A stretch of DNA of 51,094 nt from Atopobacter phocae ATCC BAA-285 (GCF_000526675.1 NZ_JAGN01000007.1:1-51094), one strand, 5' to 3'. Shown: positions 1 through 8,748, counted from the first letter of the stretch. The notes: a model not told the origin generated them from the sequence alone. Made by a program: numbers and translations.

Positions 1-41
1 CGCTTATAATATACAGGAGATCTGTTCTTTTTTGTACCCTA

Positions 42-90
42 AAATAAAAAATAGAGTTGAGGCCTTTGGCCATCAACCCTATAAATTATA
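42..90. repeat. Dispersed hairpin repeat, copy A
   Basis: The 18-base core at 42-59 (AAATAAAAAATAGAGTTG) is identical to 45561-45578. After the core both copies continue as a hairpin. Here GTTGA and TCAAC enclose GGCC-TTT-GGCC. Read on the - strand the hairpin is followed by a run of T, so it could terminate leftward transcription. It lies upstream of the ssrA promoter, where no - strand gene is seen. It may be the end of an old insertion sequence or a terminator-like repeat family, but I cannot tell which from two copies. Confidence 0.55.
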
Positions 91-161
91 GAACCCTTTT
101 TTTTAAGTGATTGATTTTAATGAGAAATAGGATTAAATATTCAACAATGATGACCCGATAT

Positions 162-190
162 TTGAAAGCCTGCTTTAAATCTGTTAGAAT
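162..190 (+). promoter_or_regulatory. Promoter of ssrA
   Basis: TTGAAA at 162-167 and TAGAAT at 185-190 are separated by 17 bases. Transcription would start near 197, leaving a short 5' leader before the mature tmRNA end at 210, as expected if RNase P trims it. Confidence 0.75.
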
Positions 191-209
191 GGATGTTGTA
201 GGTCATATA

Positions 210-572
210 GGGGCTGTTACGGATTCGACAGGTATATGACGGTGGATTGATGCAATCCGTAGGTTACGTCTACGATAAAACGTTACCAGTTAAATATAAC
301 TGACAAACAACAAACAAATACTTTAGCATTCGCTGCCTAAAAACAGCATGCTAAGATCTAGACGACATCACCCATGTGTCGGGTTCTAGGTCCTATATTA
401 GTGGGTTACGCTTAATTTATCCGTCTGTTAAATTATAGAAGAGACTATCAGGCTCGCTAATCGGAATGCCTGTTTATTGGCTACCGATTAGTTAAATAAA
501 ATTAATAGACTATGATTGTAGATTTGGTTCAATCGCGATATTTGGACGCGGGTTCGACTCCCGCCAGCTCCA
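210..572 (+). ncRNA. ssrA: tmRNA (transfer-messenger RNA)
   Basis: tmRNA rescues ribosomes stalled on broken mRNA and tags the unfinished protein for proteolysis, together with SmpB. The 5' end GGGGCTGTTACGGATTCGAC and the 3' T-arm GGTTCGACTCCCGCC are hallmark sequences. GGGGCTG (210-216) pairs with CAGCTCC (565-571), with A572 as discriminator. The CCA end is not encoded. The tag frame at 302-340 reads DKQQTNTLAFAA then TAA, starting at GAC within AACTGAC, the same layout as the Bacillus resume site. The tag ends AFAA, where many Lactobacillales relatives end ALAA. Confidence 0.96.
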
Positions 573-590
573 TTTAATTGAAAGTTTTAT

Positions 591-620
591 AAAACGTTGA
601 TTTATCAACGTTTTTATTTT
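591..620 (+). terminator. Rho-independent terminator of ssrA
   Basis: AAAACGTTGA (591-600), loop TTTA, then TCAACGTTTT followed by more T. It lies 18 bases after the mature tmRNA 3' end. Confidence 0.85.
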
Positions 621-822
621 TTATTCAAATAACTAATGTAGTAGATTATTAATGGATTCTTGTATTGTTTGAAATAATATTGGAAGCATGGTTTAATCTA
701 CTTAAATGATTTTTAAAAGATGAGTAACGTCCTATATTTTTGGAAATAAATAAATTACAATAGGAATAGTATAAAGTGGCAATAATTTTAAAGAATGAAG
801 CCAAATGAAAGAGTGAGTCAGA
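621..822. other. Intergenic region before the lipoprotein gene
   Basis: About 200 AT-rich bases without a gene. The only structure I see is a 9-base inverted repeat, AGTAGATTA at 640-648 and TAATCTACT at 694-702, with a 45-base spacer. No convincing promoter for the next gene could be picked, although one is expected after the ssrA terminator. Confidence 0.4.
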
Positions 823-1386
823 TTGAAAAAATTAAAATGGGTCATTATGAGTGGGATAGCCTTATTAGCGATGGGCTGTAAAGAAACGAATCAAACGGTG
901 GATACGAAACATACAGTCACGATTGATGAAAATCAAACCAATAAAGCAAATAAATCAGAAGACAAGAAACATGATAATGCATCTTCTGACGCCAAAAAGG
1001 ATAAGGAAACGGTCGATTTAAAAACGATTGAAGCACAAAGAATTACATCTTCTACAACGTTAAGTGATGGTGTTCAAAAAGCACTTGAAAAGATTACACA
1101 TTTAAAAAATCAAGCCATTACTATGGAGCAATATTATTTTATCCTAGATGAAGAGCGTAATGGAGCGATTTTTCTAAGAGTATTCGAGCAAGAGTCAAAT
1201 GAACAAGAAGAAAATGATGAACCTAAACAAGATCAGAAGGAAAATGATCAGCCTAATAAATCAGAGCAGGTTCACTTGGTCACTATTTATAAATATGATC
1301 AAGCACTCGATCAGTTGTTTCAACGAGCGCCAATGGAAAAAGAATTTTCGTTAGTTGAACAAAAGGAGAACACAGATGAAAATTGA
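823..1386 (+). CDS. Putative lipoprotein, charged and low complexity
   Basis: A 187-residue protein that I do not recognise. Residues 1-19 form a signal peptide (MKKLK, a hydrophobic stretch, then LLAMGC) with a probable lipidated Cys19. The box is slightly atypical, because Ala and Met replace the usual Leu and Ala/Ser before Gly-Cys. Residues 20-65 are rich in Thr, Asn, Lys and Asp, as in a flexible linker. Residues about 66-120 look folded. A second acidic Glu/Asn/Gln-rich stretch covers about 125-150. The start is TTG at 823, preceded by a weak purine-rich site (GAGTGAG). The 3' end overlaps the next gene by 11 bases, which suggests coupling. It may be an envelope protein, but the function is unknown. 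Confidence 0.75.
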   Translation: MKKLKWVIMSGIALLAMGCKETNQTVDTKHTVTIDENQTNKANKSEDKKHDNASSDAKKDKETVDLKTIEAQRITSSTTLSDGVQKALEKITHLKNQAITMEQYYFILDEERNGAIFLRVFEQESNEQEENDEPKQDQKENDQPNKSEQVHLVTIYKYDQALDQLFQRAPMEKEFSLVEQKENTDEN

Positions 1387-1918
1387 ATTCGCTGTACTTA
1401 TTCAAATTTTTGTTATCAATTTTTGTTACATTACTTTGAATACTGTACGCTTTATGTTAACTATGAAAGGATATCGTTATCTTGCGCCAATAGTGAGTTT
1501 TTTCGAAATAATCATTTATATTCTAGGCTTATCATTAGTTATGAATAGTCTGAATAATATTTGGAACGTCGGAATGTATGCTTTTGGATATGCTGTAGGA
1601 ATTAGTTTTGGTATCTTTTTAGAAAATCGAATGGCCCTTGGTTATAGCTTACAACGAGTTGTTTTACCAAGTAGTGATCATCAAAACTTAGTTAATTTTT
1701 TGAGAGATAAAGGGTATGGGGTAACTGTATGGACTGCCAATGGACGTGATGGAGAACGATTAGTGATGGAGATTCTCTCTAAACGTAAAGATGAACGTCG
1801 GTTACGTGAATTAGTGCTAGAACAAGCCCCACAAGCGTTTATTGTCATGAGTGAACCTAAATATATACACGGTGGATTTTGGTCCAAACGTGTAAAAAAA
1901 AGAATTGGGAGGAAATGA
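1376..1918 (+). CDS. DUF2179 / UPF0316 family membrane protein
   Basis: A 180-residue protein with about three N-terminal membrane helices (residues 5-90) and a soluble C-terminal DUF2179 domain (about 95-170) containing GYGVTVWTANGRDGER. This is the YebE/UPF0316 layout. DUF2179 domains are thought to be small ligand-sensing or regulatory modules, but the role is not established. I chose the ATG at 1376 because AAGGAG sits 7 bases upstream; a longer frame from 1355 has no such site. It overlaps the lipoprotein gene by 11 bases and ends one base before the next start, so the three genes are probably one operon. Confidence 0.85.
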   Translation: MKIEFAVLIQIFVINFCYITLNTVRFMLTMKGYRYLAPIVSFFEIIIYILGLSLVMNSLNNIWNVGMYAFGYAVGISFGIFLENRMALGYSLQRVVLPSSDHQNLVNFLRDKGYGVTVWTANGRDGERLVMEILSKRKDERRLRELVLEQAPQAFIVMSEPKYIHGGFWSKRVKKRIGRK

Positions 1919-1919
1919 T

Positions 1920-2879
1920 TTGAAAAATAAAAATTATCGTACGCGCCTAGCCGAATTTATGACAGTATTTAAACGGAATTGGCAATATGTTAATTTGTCA
2001 CAACAAGCATCGACTATGGCATTTTTCGCTTTGCTTGCCTTATTTCCTTTTTTATTAGCATTAGCCAATTTAATACCTCTTTTACCAGTAGATAAAGGAG
2101 AGTTATTCGCTGTGATGAAAACAACTGTGCCATCGGATGTTTACAATGTCGTTCAACCCATTTTAAGTTCTTACTTAAAGCAATCAACTGGTGGTGCATT
2201 GTCGCTCAGTTTATTAATTTCATTTTGGCCTGCTACAAAAGGTTTAAGTGCGATGCAAGAAATGCTAAATCAAGTATATGATGCACAACCACGTGCTAAT
2301 TTTATTTTGACGCGAATTATGTCATTTGTCATTGGATTGGCATTAGCGGTATTAACAACTATCGTTTCATTTATTTTTGTGTTTGGAAACCAAATCATTG
2401 AATTTTTAGAACAACAATTCAATTTTAATGTTATTTCGTTGGCGTCATTTGACTTATATAAATGGATTATTGCATTCATGTTTATGTTTTTAGTAGGTGT
2501 TCTAATTTATACGATTGTACCAAATGTCAATTGGAGTTTAAAATATTCAGTACCGGGAGCAATCGTATTAACATTAGGTTTCTTATTAATTTCGCAATTA
2601 TTCTCTTTATATGTAAGTTTTGCGAGTCAGTCATTTGGACCAGGAACTTTTGGGGTAGTAATTGTTATGATTATGTGGATGTATATTATTAATATGGTGA
2701 TTATTATTGGAGGATTTATTAACGTCCTCTGGTATCGATTTAATCATCCAAGAGTTGAAGAAAATCAACAAGTTAATGGATTACAATCAGGTGAATTGGC
2801 TTTTTCATCTGATAATATGCAGTCAATTAATCCAGAAACGATTATTTTATCGCATCGAATAATAAAAAGAAAAGGATAA
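1920..2879 (+). CDS. YihY/BrkB family inner membrane protein
   Basis: A protein of 319 residues with about six membrane helices and the pattern of the YihY (BrkB) family, including the N-terminal ASTMAFFALLALFPFLLAL segment and the FGPGTFGVVIVMIMWMYI segment near residue 240. Members were once called ribonuclease BN, which is now known to be wrong. A transport or envelope role is assumed but unproven. The likely start is TTG at 1920, 7 bases after GGGAGG (1907-1912). The frame is open further upstream to 1905, but that start would place the ribosome site inside the gene. It starts right after the DUF2179 gene and is followed closely by rodA. Confidence 0.85.
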   Translation: MKNKNYRTRLAEFMTVFKRNWQYVNLSQQASTMAFFALLALFPFLLALANLIPLLPVDKGELFAVMKTTVPSDVYNVVQPILSSYLKQSTGGALSLSLLISFWPATKGLSAMQEMLNQVYDAQPRANFILTRIMSFVIGLALAVLTTIVSFIFVFGNQIIEFLEQQFNFNVISLASFDLYKWIIAFMFMFLVGVLIYTIVPNVNWSLKYSVPGAIVLTLGFLLISQLFSLYVSFASQSFGPGTFGVVIVMIMWMYIINMVIIIGGFINVLWYRFNHPRVEENQQVNGLQSGELAFSSDNMQSINPETIILSHRIIKRKG

Positions 2880-2885
2880 TCATTT

Positions 2886-4076
2886 ATGCAAGTATTTCGT
2901 TCGTACCAAAAAAAAGATAACCGAATTGATTACGGTATTATTTTATCGATTATTATATTAGCTGCTATTAGTGTTTTAGCTTTATTATCAACTACTTATT
3001 TGCAACTACCAGAAGGATCGTTGCGGACGACTATTATGCAGCTGGTGTGGTATGCACTCGGTATTGTTGCTGTTATATTTTTAATGTTTTTTGATTCAGA
3101 ACAAATGTGGAAAATAGCTCCTTTAGCTTACGGGACAGGACTCGGCTTATTAGTACTGGTGTTAATTTTTCATGATCGTACGATGGCAAATTTAACCGGG
3201 GCGAGAAGTTGGTTTAAAATCGGTAGTTTGACATTTCAACCATCTGAAATTGTTAAAATATTTTATATTCTTTATCTAGCGCGGGAAACAGCTAATCATA
3301 ATGCTAATTACCCTCAACACAAGCGAACTTTAAAGAGTGATCGAAATTTAATTTTCCGCCTAATATTGGTTTCTTTACCGGCGTTAGTTTTAGTACTCGT
3401 TCAAAATGATTTGGGAACGACTTTAGTATTTATGGCTATTCTAGCTGGTATGATGATGATGAGTGGAATTTCATGGCGTATTTTGGCACCACTTTTTCTT
3501 GGTGGCGCATTGATTGGCGCGTCATTAATTGCTATTGTTGCATGGGATCGAGATCATTTGCTAAGTCTAGGTTTTAAAGATTATCAATTTGCTCGTATCG
3601 ATTCTTGGCTCAATCCTTACTCAGATCAATCAGGTAGTGGTTACCAATTATTTCAAAGCTTTAAAGCAATAGGTAGTGGTGAGTTATTTGGTAAAGGATT
3701 TGGTGTATCAAACGTTTACGTACCAGTTCGTGAATCAGATATGATTTTTTCCACGATTGCAGAAAATTTTGGCTTTATTGGGAGTTGCTTTGTTTTATTT
3801 GTTTATTTTGTTTTAATTTATCAAATGGTTCGCGTTTGTTTCTATACCAAAAATGAGTTTTATACATATATTTCGTCTGGTGTTATTTCTATGATTTTAT
3901 TCCACGTATTTGAAAACGTTGGAATGAGTATTGGATTATTACCATTGACGGGGATTCCATTGCCTTTTATTAGTCAAGGGGGATCAGCTCTAATTGGTAA
4001 TATGATGGGGGTTGGATTAATTTTGTCCATGCGTTATCATCATGACTCATCTATTTTTAATCGGGAAGAATTATAA
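2886..4076 (+). CDS. rodA: RodA-type SEDS peptidoglycan glycosyltransferase
   Basis: A 396-residue polytopic membrane protein of the SEDS family, which polymerises lipid II into glycan strands with a partner class B penicillin-binding protein. Family landmarks are ARSWFKIGSLTFQPSEIVK near residues 100-118, VPVRESDMIFSTIAENFGF near 280-298 with the catalytic-region Asp, and GIPLPFISQGGSALIGNM near 358-375. About ten membrane helices are visible. The RodA assignment over FtsW rests on the short N terminus and the position outside the dcw cluster, next to yihY and not next to murG. It begins 6 bases after the previous stop, with AAAGGA upstream. Confidence 0.88.
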   Translation: MQVFRSYQKKDNRIDYGIILSIIILAAISVLALLSTTYLQLPEGSLRTTIMQLVWYALGIVAVIFLMFFDSEQMWKIAPLAYGTGLGLLVLVLIFHDRTMANLTGARSWFKIGSLTFQPSEIVKIFYILYLARETANHNANYPQHKRTLKSDRNLIFRLILVSLPALVLVLVQNDLGTTLVFMAILAGMMMMSGISWRILAPLFLGGALIGASLIAIVAWDRDHLLSLGFKDYQFARIDSWLNPYSDQSGSGYQLFQSFKAIGSGELFGKGFGVSNVYVPVRESDMIFSTIAENFGFIGSCFVLFVYFVLIYQMVRVCFYTKNEFYTYISSGVISMILFHVFENVGMSIGLLPLTGIPLPFISQGGSALIGNMMGVGLILSMRYHHDSSIFNREEL

Positions 4077-4102
4077 AAGATATAAGTTGAAGGAGTGTTA
4101 TT

Positions 4103-4447
4103 ATGAAATTTTCAAAGGATGGTTTTTGGATTAAAGAGCAAGACGATCATATTGTCATTGGATTTGGTTTAAAGTTACAAGATGATGTAGGAGAAGTTGC
4201 TTTTGCTTCATTCCCATATGAAGAAGCACTCAAAAAAGGTGAGCCAATCATCGATGTAGAAGCGAGTAAAGCTGTAACAACAGTAGATAGTCCTTTAACA
4301 GGTACTGTTGTTAAATGGCATCGAGAAGTAGAAGATACGCCTGAATTATTAAATGCAGTTGATACGGAATTAAATTGGCTGGTTGAATTATCACATGTAC
4401 CTAGTGAGGAATTAGAACATTTATTAAATGAAGATCCATTCTTATAA
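4103..4447 (+). CDS. gcvH: GcvH-like lipoyl carrier protein
   Basis: A 114-residue protein with the H-protein/lipoyl fold. GFWIKEQDDHIVIGFG near the N terminus matches the start of H proteins, and VEASKAVTTVDSP carries the likely lipoylated Lys56. In the glycine cleavage system the H protein shuttles the aminomethyl group; in several Firmicutes it instead serves as a lipoyl donor or relay. No gcvT or gcvP lies in the window, but a lipoate ligase gene does (17920). The gene has a good ribosome site (AAGGAG) and sits 26 bases after rodA. Confidence 0.85.
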   Translation: MKFSKDGFWIKEQDDHIVIGFGLKLQDDVGEVAFASFPYEEALKKGEPIIDVEASKAVTTVDSPLTGTVVKWHREVEDTPELLNAVDTELNWLVELSHVPSEELEHLLNEDPFL

Positions 4448-4500
4448 AAAACTGTGGGAACCGAGTTATTGAACTCAGTTTCCACAGTTTTTTATTTTTT
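4446..4500. terminator. Bidirectional terminator between gcvH and puuD-like gene
   Basis: AAAAACTGTGG pairs with CCACAGTTTTT, and an inner GAGT/ACTC stem closes the loop. T-rich tails occur in both directions, so it can serve both convergent genes. Confidence 0.85.
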
Positions 4501-5214
4501 TGTTTGATTAACAAAATATTCAAATATTTTAAAAGAAGCATTATCTTCTTTAAAGAGTAATTCGGGATGCCATTGGACTCCCAAGATGTTTAGTGAAGGA
4601 TCGCTATGTTCAATCGCTTCAATAATACGGTCATCACTCCAAGCGATAGCTTTGAAGGCAGGTGCTAATTCTTTCACTCCTTGATGATGTAAGGAATTAA
4701 TTTGATGTTTATGCCCCATTATTGGATATAAAACACTATCTCGTTCAACTTCAATTGAATGAGTTAAGATAGTTGGATGACTTTTTTGACTATGTTGTAT
4801 TTTTATGAGTTCATATTGACTCATTAAGTCTTGATAAAGAGTTCCACCAAAAAAAACATTTAAAAGTTGCATGCCTCGACAAACGCCTAAAATAGGAATC
4901 TGTTTATTAATTGCAGCTTGAATGATAGCTAATTCAAATTGATCTCTTTTAGGTAATATATTGCCTAATTGTAAATGAGGTTGTTCATTGAAATGCGACG
5001 GATCAATGTCATGTCCCCCAGCCAATACAATACCATCTAAATGTGAAACAAAGGCAGATGCTTTGTCAGGGGAATCAATTGGAACAATTAATGGAATTCC
5101 ACCGGCTTGACTAATTGCTTCGGCATATGCAGAAGGGATATAACTAAATGGTAAATATTCTAATACGTCTACATATTCTCTTTCACTCGCTAAAATACCA
5201 ATCACAGGTTGCAT
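4492..5214 (-). CDS. Class I glutamine amidotransferase, PuuD-like
   Basis: A 240-residue member of the peptidase C26 / gamma-glutamyl-GABA hydrolase family. LAGGHDIDP (64-72), GVCRGMQLLN with nucleophile Cys112, and QWHPE with His216 and Glu218 make the catalytic triad. Family members hydrolyse gamma-glutamyl amides, for instance in putrescine breakdown, but the substrate here is unknown because no other polyamine genes are near. I chose the ATG at 5214: its ribosome site GAAAGGAG lies 7 bases upstream, whereas the longer frame from 5244 would bury that site. Confidence 0.88.
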   Translation of the reverse strand: MQPVIGILASEREYVDVLEYLPFSYIPSAYAEAISQAGGIPLIVPIDSPDKASAFVSHLDGIVLAGGHDIDPSHFNEQPHLQLGNILPKRDQFELAIIQAAINKQIPILGVCRGMQLLNVFFGGTLYQDLMSQYELIKIQHSQKSHPTILTHSIEVERDSVLYPIMGHKHQINSLHHQGVKELAPAFKAIAWSDDRIIEAIEHSDPSLNILGVQWHPELLFKEDNASFKIFEYFVNQTKK

Positions 5215-5242
5215 AGATGTACTCCTTTCAATCGTTAATAAC

Positions 5243-5270
5243 ATTGTATAAAAAAAATATAAAAAATCAA
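5243..5270 (-). promoter_or_regulatory. Probable promoter of the puuD-like gene
   Basis: On the - strand TTGATT (5270-5265) and TACAAT (5248-5243) are separated by 16 bases. The -10 box lies 28 bases before the chosen start codon. Confidence 0.45.
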
Positions 5271-5377
5271 AAGAAAATGATTGAAAAGACTTTTGTACTA
5301 TTAATAATTATTCTAAAAAAAATACAAGTCAATGATGGATCGTCTAAGCTATAGAACATGCTTTATCTTGTTTTTTT

Positions 5378-5386
5378 TGATATACT
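5378..5386 (+). promoter_or_regulatory. Probable extended -10 promoter of the suf operon
   Basis: TGATATACT carries the TGn extension before TATACT (5381-5386). No good -35 hexamer is visible at the usual distance. The region from the -10 to the sufC start is about 75 bases. Confidence 0.45.
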
Positions 5387-5460
5387 AAAGTTACATTATT
5401 GTTCAAAATGAGAATACGGTGTTTCATTTTATCAATGGGGAAGAGAAGGAGAGAAGAGAA

Positions 5461-6240
5461 ATGCATACATTAAAGATTATTGATTTACATGTTGAGATTG
5501 AAGGAAACAAAATTTTGAAAGGGGTTAATTTAACTGTTAACTCTGGAGAAGTTCATGCGATTATGGGACCAAACGGAACAGGTAAGTCTACATTATCAGC
5601 TGCGATTATGGGGCATCCAAAATATGAAGTGACTCAAGGAGAAGTATGGTTGGATGATGTCAATATTTTAGAATTAGAAGTGGATGAACGTGCACGTGCA
5701 GGTTTATTTTTAGCAATGCAATATCCAAGTGAAATTCCAGGAATAACGAATGCCGAATTTCTACGTCAAGCTATAAATGCGAGACGTAATGAAGGTGATC
5801 ACATTCGTGTCATGGACTTTATTAAAAAATTAGATGAAAAGATGGAAGTACTTGATATGCCAGAAGAGATGGCTGAACGCTATTTAAATGAAGGATTTTC
5901 TGGTGGAGAAAAGAAACGTAATGAGATTTTACAATTAATGATGATTGAACCGATTTTTGCATTATTAGATGAAATAGATTCAGGTTTAGATATTGATGCA
6001 TTACAAGTTGTATCAAAAGGTGTCAATGCAATGCGCGGTGAAAATTTTGGAGCGATTATTATTACCCATTATCAACGTCTGCTTAACTATATTCAGCCAG
6101 ATGTCGTTCATATTATGATGGATGGAAAAATTGTTAAAACAGGTGGATCTGATTTAGCAAAAGAACTGGAGGCTAATGGATATAAAGGCTTAATGGCAGA
6201 ACTAGGTTACGCGATTGAAGAAGTGGAGGAGGGTAAATAA
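5461..6240 (+). CDS. sufC: SufC, ABC-type ATPase of Fe-S cluster assembly
   Basis: A 259-residue ATPase that powers the SufBCD scaffold on which Fe-S clusters are built in the cytoplasm. The Walker A motif GPNGTGKST is at 36-44, the ABC signature SGGEKKR at 147-153, and Walker B ends in LLDE around Asp170-Glu171. Length is typical. The ATG at 5461 is preferred because AAGGAGA ends 7 bases upstream; the longer frame from 5419 contains this site. It is the first gene of sufC-sufD-sufS-sufU-sufB, and its stop overlaps the sufD start by one base. Confidence 0.97.
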   Translation: MHTLKIIDLHVEIEGNKILKGVNLTVNSGEVHAIMGPNGTGKSTLSAAIMGHPKYEVTQGEVWLDDVNILELEVDERARAGLFLAMQYPSEIPGITNAEFLRQAINARRNEGDHIRVMDFIKKLDEKMEVLDMPEEMAERYLNEGFSGGEKKRNEILQLMMIEPIFALLDEIDSGLDIDALQVVSKGVNAMRGENFGAIIITHYQRLLNYIQPDVVHIMMDGKIVKTGGSDLAKELEANGYKGLMAELGYAIEEVEEGK

Positions 6241-7508
6241 TGATGAAACAAGCTTCAATGGATTATGCAATGCATCGAGGCTTACCTGAATGGGCATGTG
6301 TAGCAAGAGAAGAAGCATTGGCGCTTGCCGATCAACTACCTCTTCCGGTGATTGATCGGGTTCGTTATAACAAATGGCCGATTGAGGAAGTCGCTTACGA
6401 TATTTCAAGTATTGAGCATTGGCCGACTAATCCGATTGTAGATAAAGAGAATAGTATGGCACGAATTGTTCAAATAGGAAATGAAACGATTTTAGAATCT
6501 GTTCACGTTGATTGGTTAGAAAAAGGTGTCATCGTGATGGATTTATGGGAAGCGATGCAAACTCATCCTGATTTAGTTCAAAAGCATTTAATGAAGCAAG
6601 TAGTTAAGAGTGATGAAGATAAACTAGTTGCACTTCATTTAGGTCACATGATGAGCGGTATTTTTGTATATGTCCCACGTCATGTGGTGTTAGATTCACC
6701 AATTGAATTAGAATTAATAGCGAATAATACACGCTCTGAATCATTATATAAACATATCCTTGTTGTAATGGAAGAAGGTAGTTCAGCTGACTTAATTGAA
6801 AATTGGACAAGTTACGGAACTGTTAAAAATACGGCTAATATAATTGTTGAATTACACGTCAAAGATCAAGCGCGTTTAAATTATTCAACTTTAGATTATT
6901 TAGGCAGTGAAATGACAACCTATTTAAATCGACGTGCACGAGTTGAACGTGACGCAACAATCAATTGGGCGATTGGAGCCATGTCAGAAGGACATTTAAT
7001 TGGTGACTTTAACGCAGATTTAGTAGGACAAGGGGCATCAAGTTATGTCAACATAGTTGCCATTGCTAATGGTCGACAAGTAAAAGGAATTGATACACGT
7101 GTTACTAATATTGCCCCTCATTCGATTGGCCATATTATGCAACATGGTGTAATTTTAGATCGCGCTACACTTACGTTTAATGGGATTGGCCATATTTTAA
7201 AACAAGCAAAACATGCAGATGCGCAACAAGAGAGTCGCATTTTAATGTTATCTGATCAAGCAAGAGGGGATGCTAATCCAATCTTATTAATTGATGAATT
7301 TGAAGTAACTGCGGGTCATGCGGCTAGTGTTGGTAAGATTGATGAAGAACAACTTTATTACTTACAAAGTCGAGGGATTGATGAATCAGTTGCGAAAAAA
7401 TTGGTAATTAGAGGATTTTTGGGTAGTGTAATTTCAATGATTCCTGCCGGTGAAGTTCGTAGTCATTTTATCGAGTTAATTGATCGGAAGTTATATAATG
7501 GAAAATAA
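6240..7508 (+). CDS. sufD: SufD, Fe-S scaffold subunit
   Basis: A 422-residue protein of the SufB/SufD family that forms the SufBC2D scaffold complex. The C-terminal half holds the right-handed beta-helix region with HAASVGKIDEEQLYYLQSRG, which closely parallels [20 protein letters not shown] in SufB here. The start codon overlaps the sufC stop (TAATG arrangement), and GGAGG lies in the end of sufC, so translation is probably coupled. A second ATG directly follows at 6243. Confidence 0.95.
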   Translation: MMKQASMDYAMHRGLPEWACVAREEALALADQLPLPVIDRVRYNKWPIEEVAYDISSIEHWPTNPIVDKENSMARIVQIGNETILESVHVDWLEKGVIVMDLWEAMQTHPDLVQKHLMKQVVKSDEDKLVALHLGHMMSGIFVYVPRHVVLDSPIELELIANNTRSESLYKHILVVMEEGSSADLIENWTSYGTVKNTANIIVELHVKDQARLNYSTLDYLGSEMTTYLNRRARVERDATINWAIGAMSEGHLIGDFNADLVGQGASSYVNIVAIANGRQVKGIDTRVTNIAPHSIGHIMQHGVILDRATLTFNGIGHILKQAKHADAQQESRILMLSDQARGDANPILLIDEFEVTAGHAASVGKIDEEQLYYLQSRGIDESVAKKLVIRGFLGSVISMIPAGEVRSHFIELIDRKLYNGK

Positions 7509-8748
7509 ATATTTAATTCAAAAAATGGAAAATACACGAAATGATTTTCCAATTTTAAATGAAGAGATTAATGGAGAACAGTTAGTATACTTAGACAATG
7601 CAGCTACCACACAAAAGCCCAAACAAGTGATTCAGTCTCTAGTGAATTATTATGAACACCAAAATTCTAATATCCATCGTGGTGTTCATACATTGGGTAA
7701 CCGAGCAACAATTGCATACGAACAAGCGCGTCGTGTAGTTCAACGTTTTATTAATGCTGAAAAAGAAGAAGAAATTATTTTTACAGGTGGGACAACAGAG
7801 AGCCTTAATTGGATTGCTACGGGATGGTTAAAGCGTTATTTAAAATCTACGGATATCATATTAACAACACGTGCAGAACATCATGCTAATTTAATTCCTT
7901 GGCAAGAATTAATAAAACAAACGGGGGCGCGACTTGAATTTATCCCTTTAACTGAAACAGGTAATGTAGATGTTAAAACCGTGAAACAGATGCTTACCCC
8001 TAATCATCGATTTTTAGCAATTAATCATGTATCTAATGTTTTAGGAATCGAAAATCCGATTAAGGAATTATCACAATTAATGCATGCTAACGAAGGTTAT
8101 ATTATCGTGGATGGCGCTCAAAGTATTCCGCATATGCCAGTTGACGTAAAAGCGTTAGATGTAGATTTTTATGCCTTTAGTGCGCATAAGATGATTGCAC
8201 CAACAGGAATTGGTGTGCTATACGGTAAAAAAAATCTTTTAAAACAAATGACTCCACAGTTATTAGGTGGCGAAATGATTACTCGTGTAGGAGATTATGA
8301 GAGTGAATGGGCAGATTTACCTTATCGTTTAGAAGGTGGCACGAGACATATAGCTGGGGCGATTGGTCTAGCGCATGCGATTAACTACTTAAATCAAGTA
8401 GGAATGAACAATATACTTACATATGAAAAATTGTTAGTAGATTATATTTATCCACGGCTTAAAGCGATTGAAGGGGTTACGCTATATGGTGGTCAAAAGA
8501 ATCGATCAAGTGCCTTATTCACGTTTAATATTGATGGTATTCATCCTCATGATGTAGCAACTGTATTTGATGAAATGGGGATAGCTGTACGTGCAGGGCA
8601 TCATTGTGCACAACCTTTAATGCGTCTACTGAATACACCGTCAACTGTAAGGGCAAGTTTTTATTTTTATAATACATTTGCCGAAGCAGATCGCTTTTTA
8701 ACTGGTATTGAAGAAGTAAAGGAGTTTTTCAAAGGTGGCATTATCTAG
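7498..8748 (+). CDS. sufS: SufS, cysteine desulfurase
   Basis: A 416-residue PLP enzyme that converts cysteine to alanine and passes the persulfide sulfur to SufU. DNAATTQKP near the N terminus, the PLP lysine Lys231 in FSAHKMIAPTGIG, and catalytic Cys370 in RAGHHCAQPL identify a class II (SufS-type) desulfurase. The ATG at 7498 overlaps the sufD stop by 11 bases; the longer frame from 7480 begins well inside sufD and has no better ribosome site. Its end overlaps sufU. Confidence 0.95.
   Translation: MENKYLIQKMENTRNDFPILNEEINGEQLVYLDNAATTQKPKQVIQSLVNYYEHQNSNIHRGVHTLGNRATIAYEQARRVVQRFINAEKEEEIIFTGGTTESLNWIATGWLKRYLKSTDIILTTRAEHHANLIPWQELIKQTGARLEFIPLTETGNVDVKTVKQMLTPNHRFLAINHVSNVLGIENPIKELSQLMHANEGYIIVDGAQSIPHMPVDVKALDVDFYAFSAHKMIAPTGIGVLYGKKNLLKQMTPQLLGGEMITRVGDYESEWADLPYRLEGGTRHIAGAIGLAHAINYLNQVGMNNILTYEKLLVDYIYPRLKAIEGVTLYGGQKNRSSALFTFNIDGIHPHDVATVFDEMGIAVRAGHHCAQPLMRLLNTPSTVRASFYFYNTFAEADRFLTGIEEVKEFFKGGII

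Noticed and set aside
1920-2879. Ribonuclease BN label for the YihY protein
   Set aside because: The family is polytopic membrane protein without nuclease motifs; the old name came from a mistaken assignment.
4147-4485. 112-residue open frame on the - strand across gcvH
   Set aside because: It is antisense to a clearly recognised gene, has low-complexity Ser/Thr-rich content and no ribosome site.
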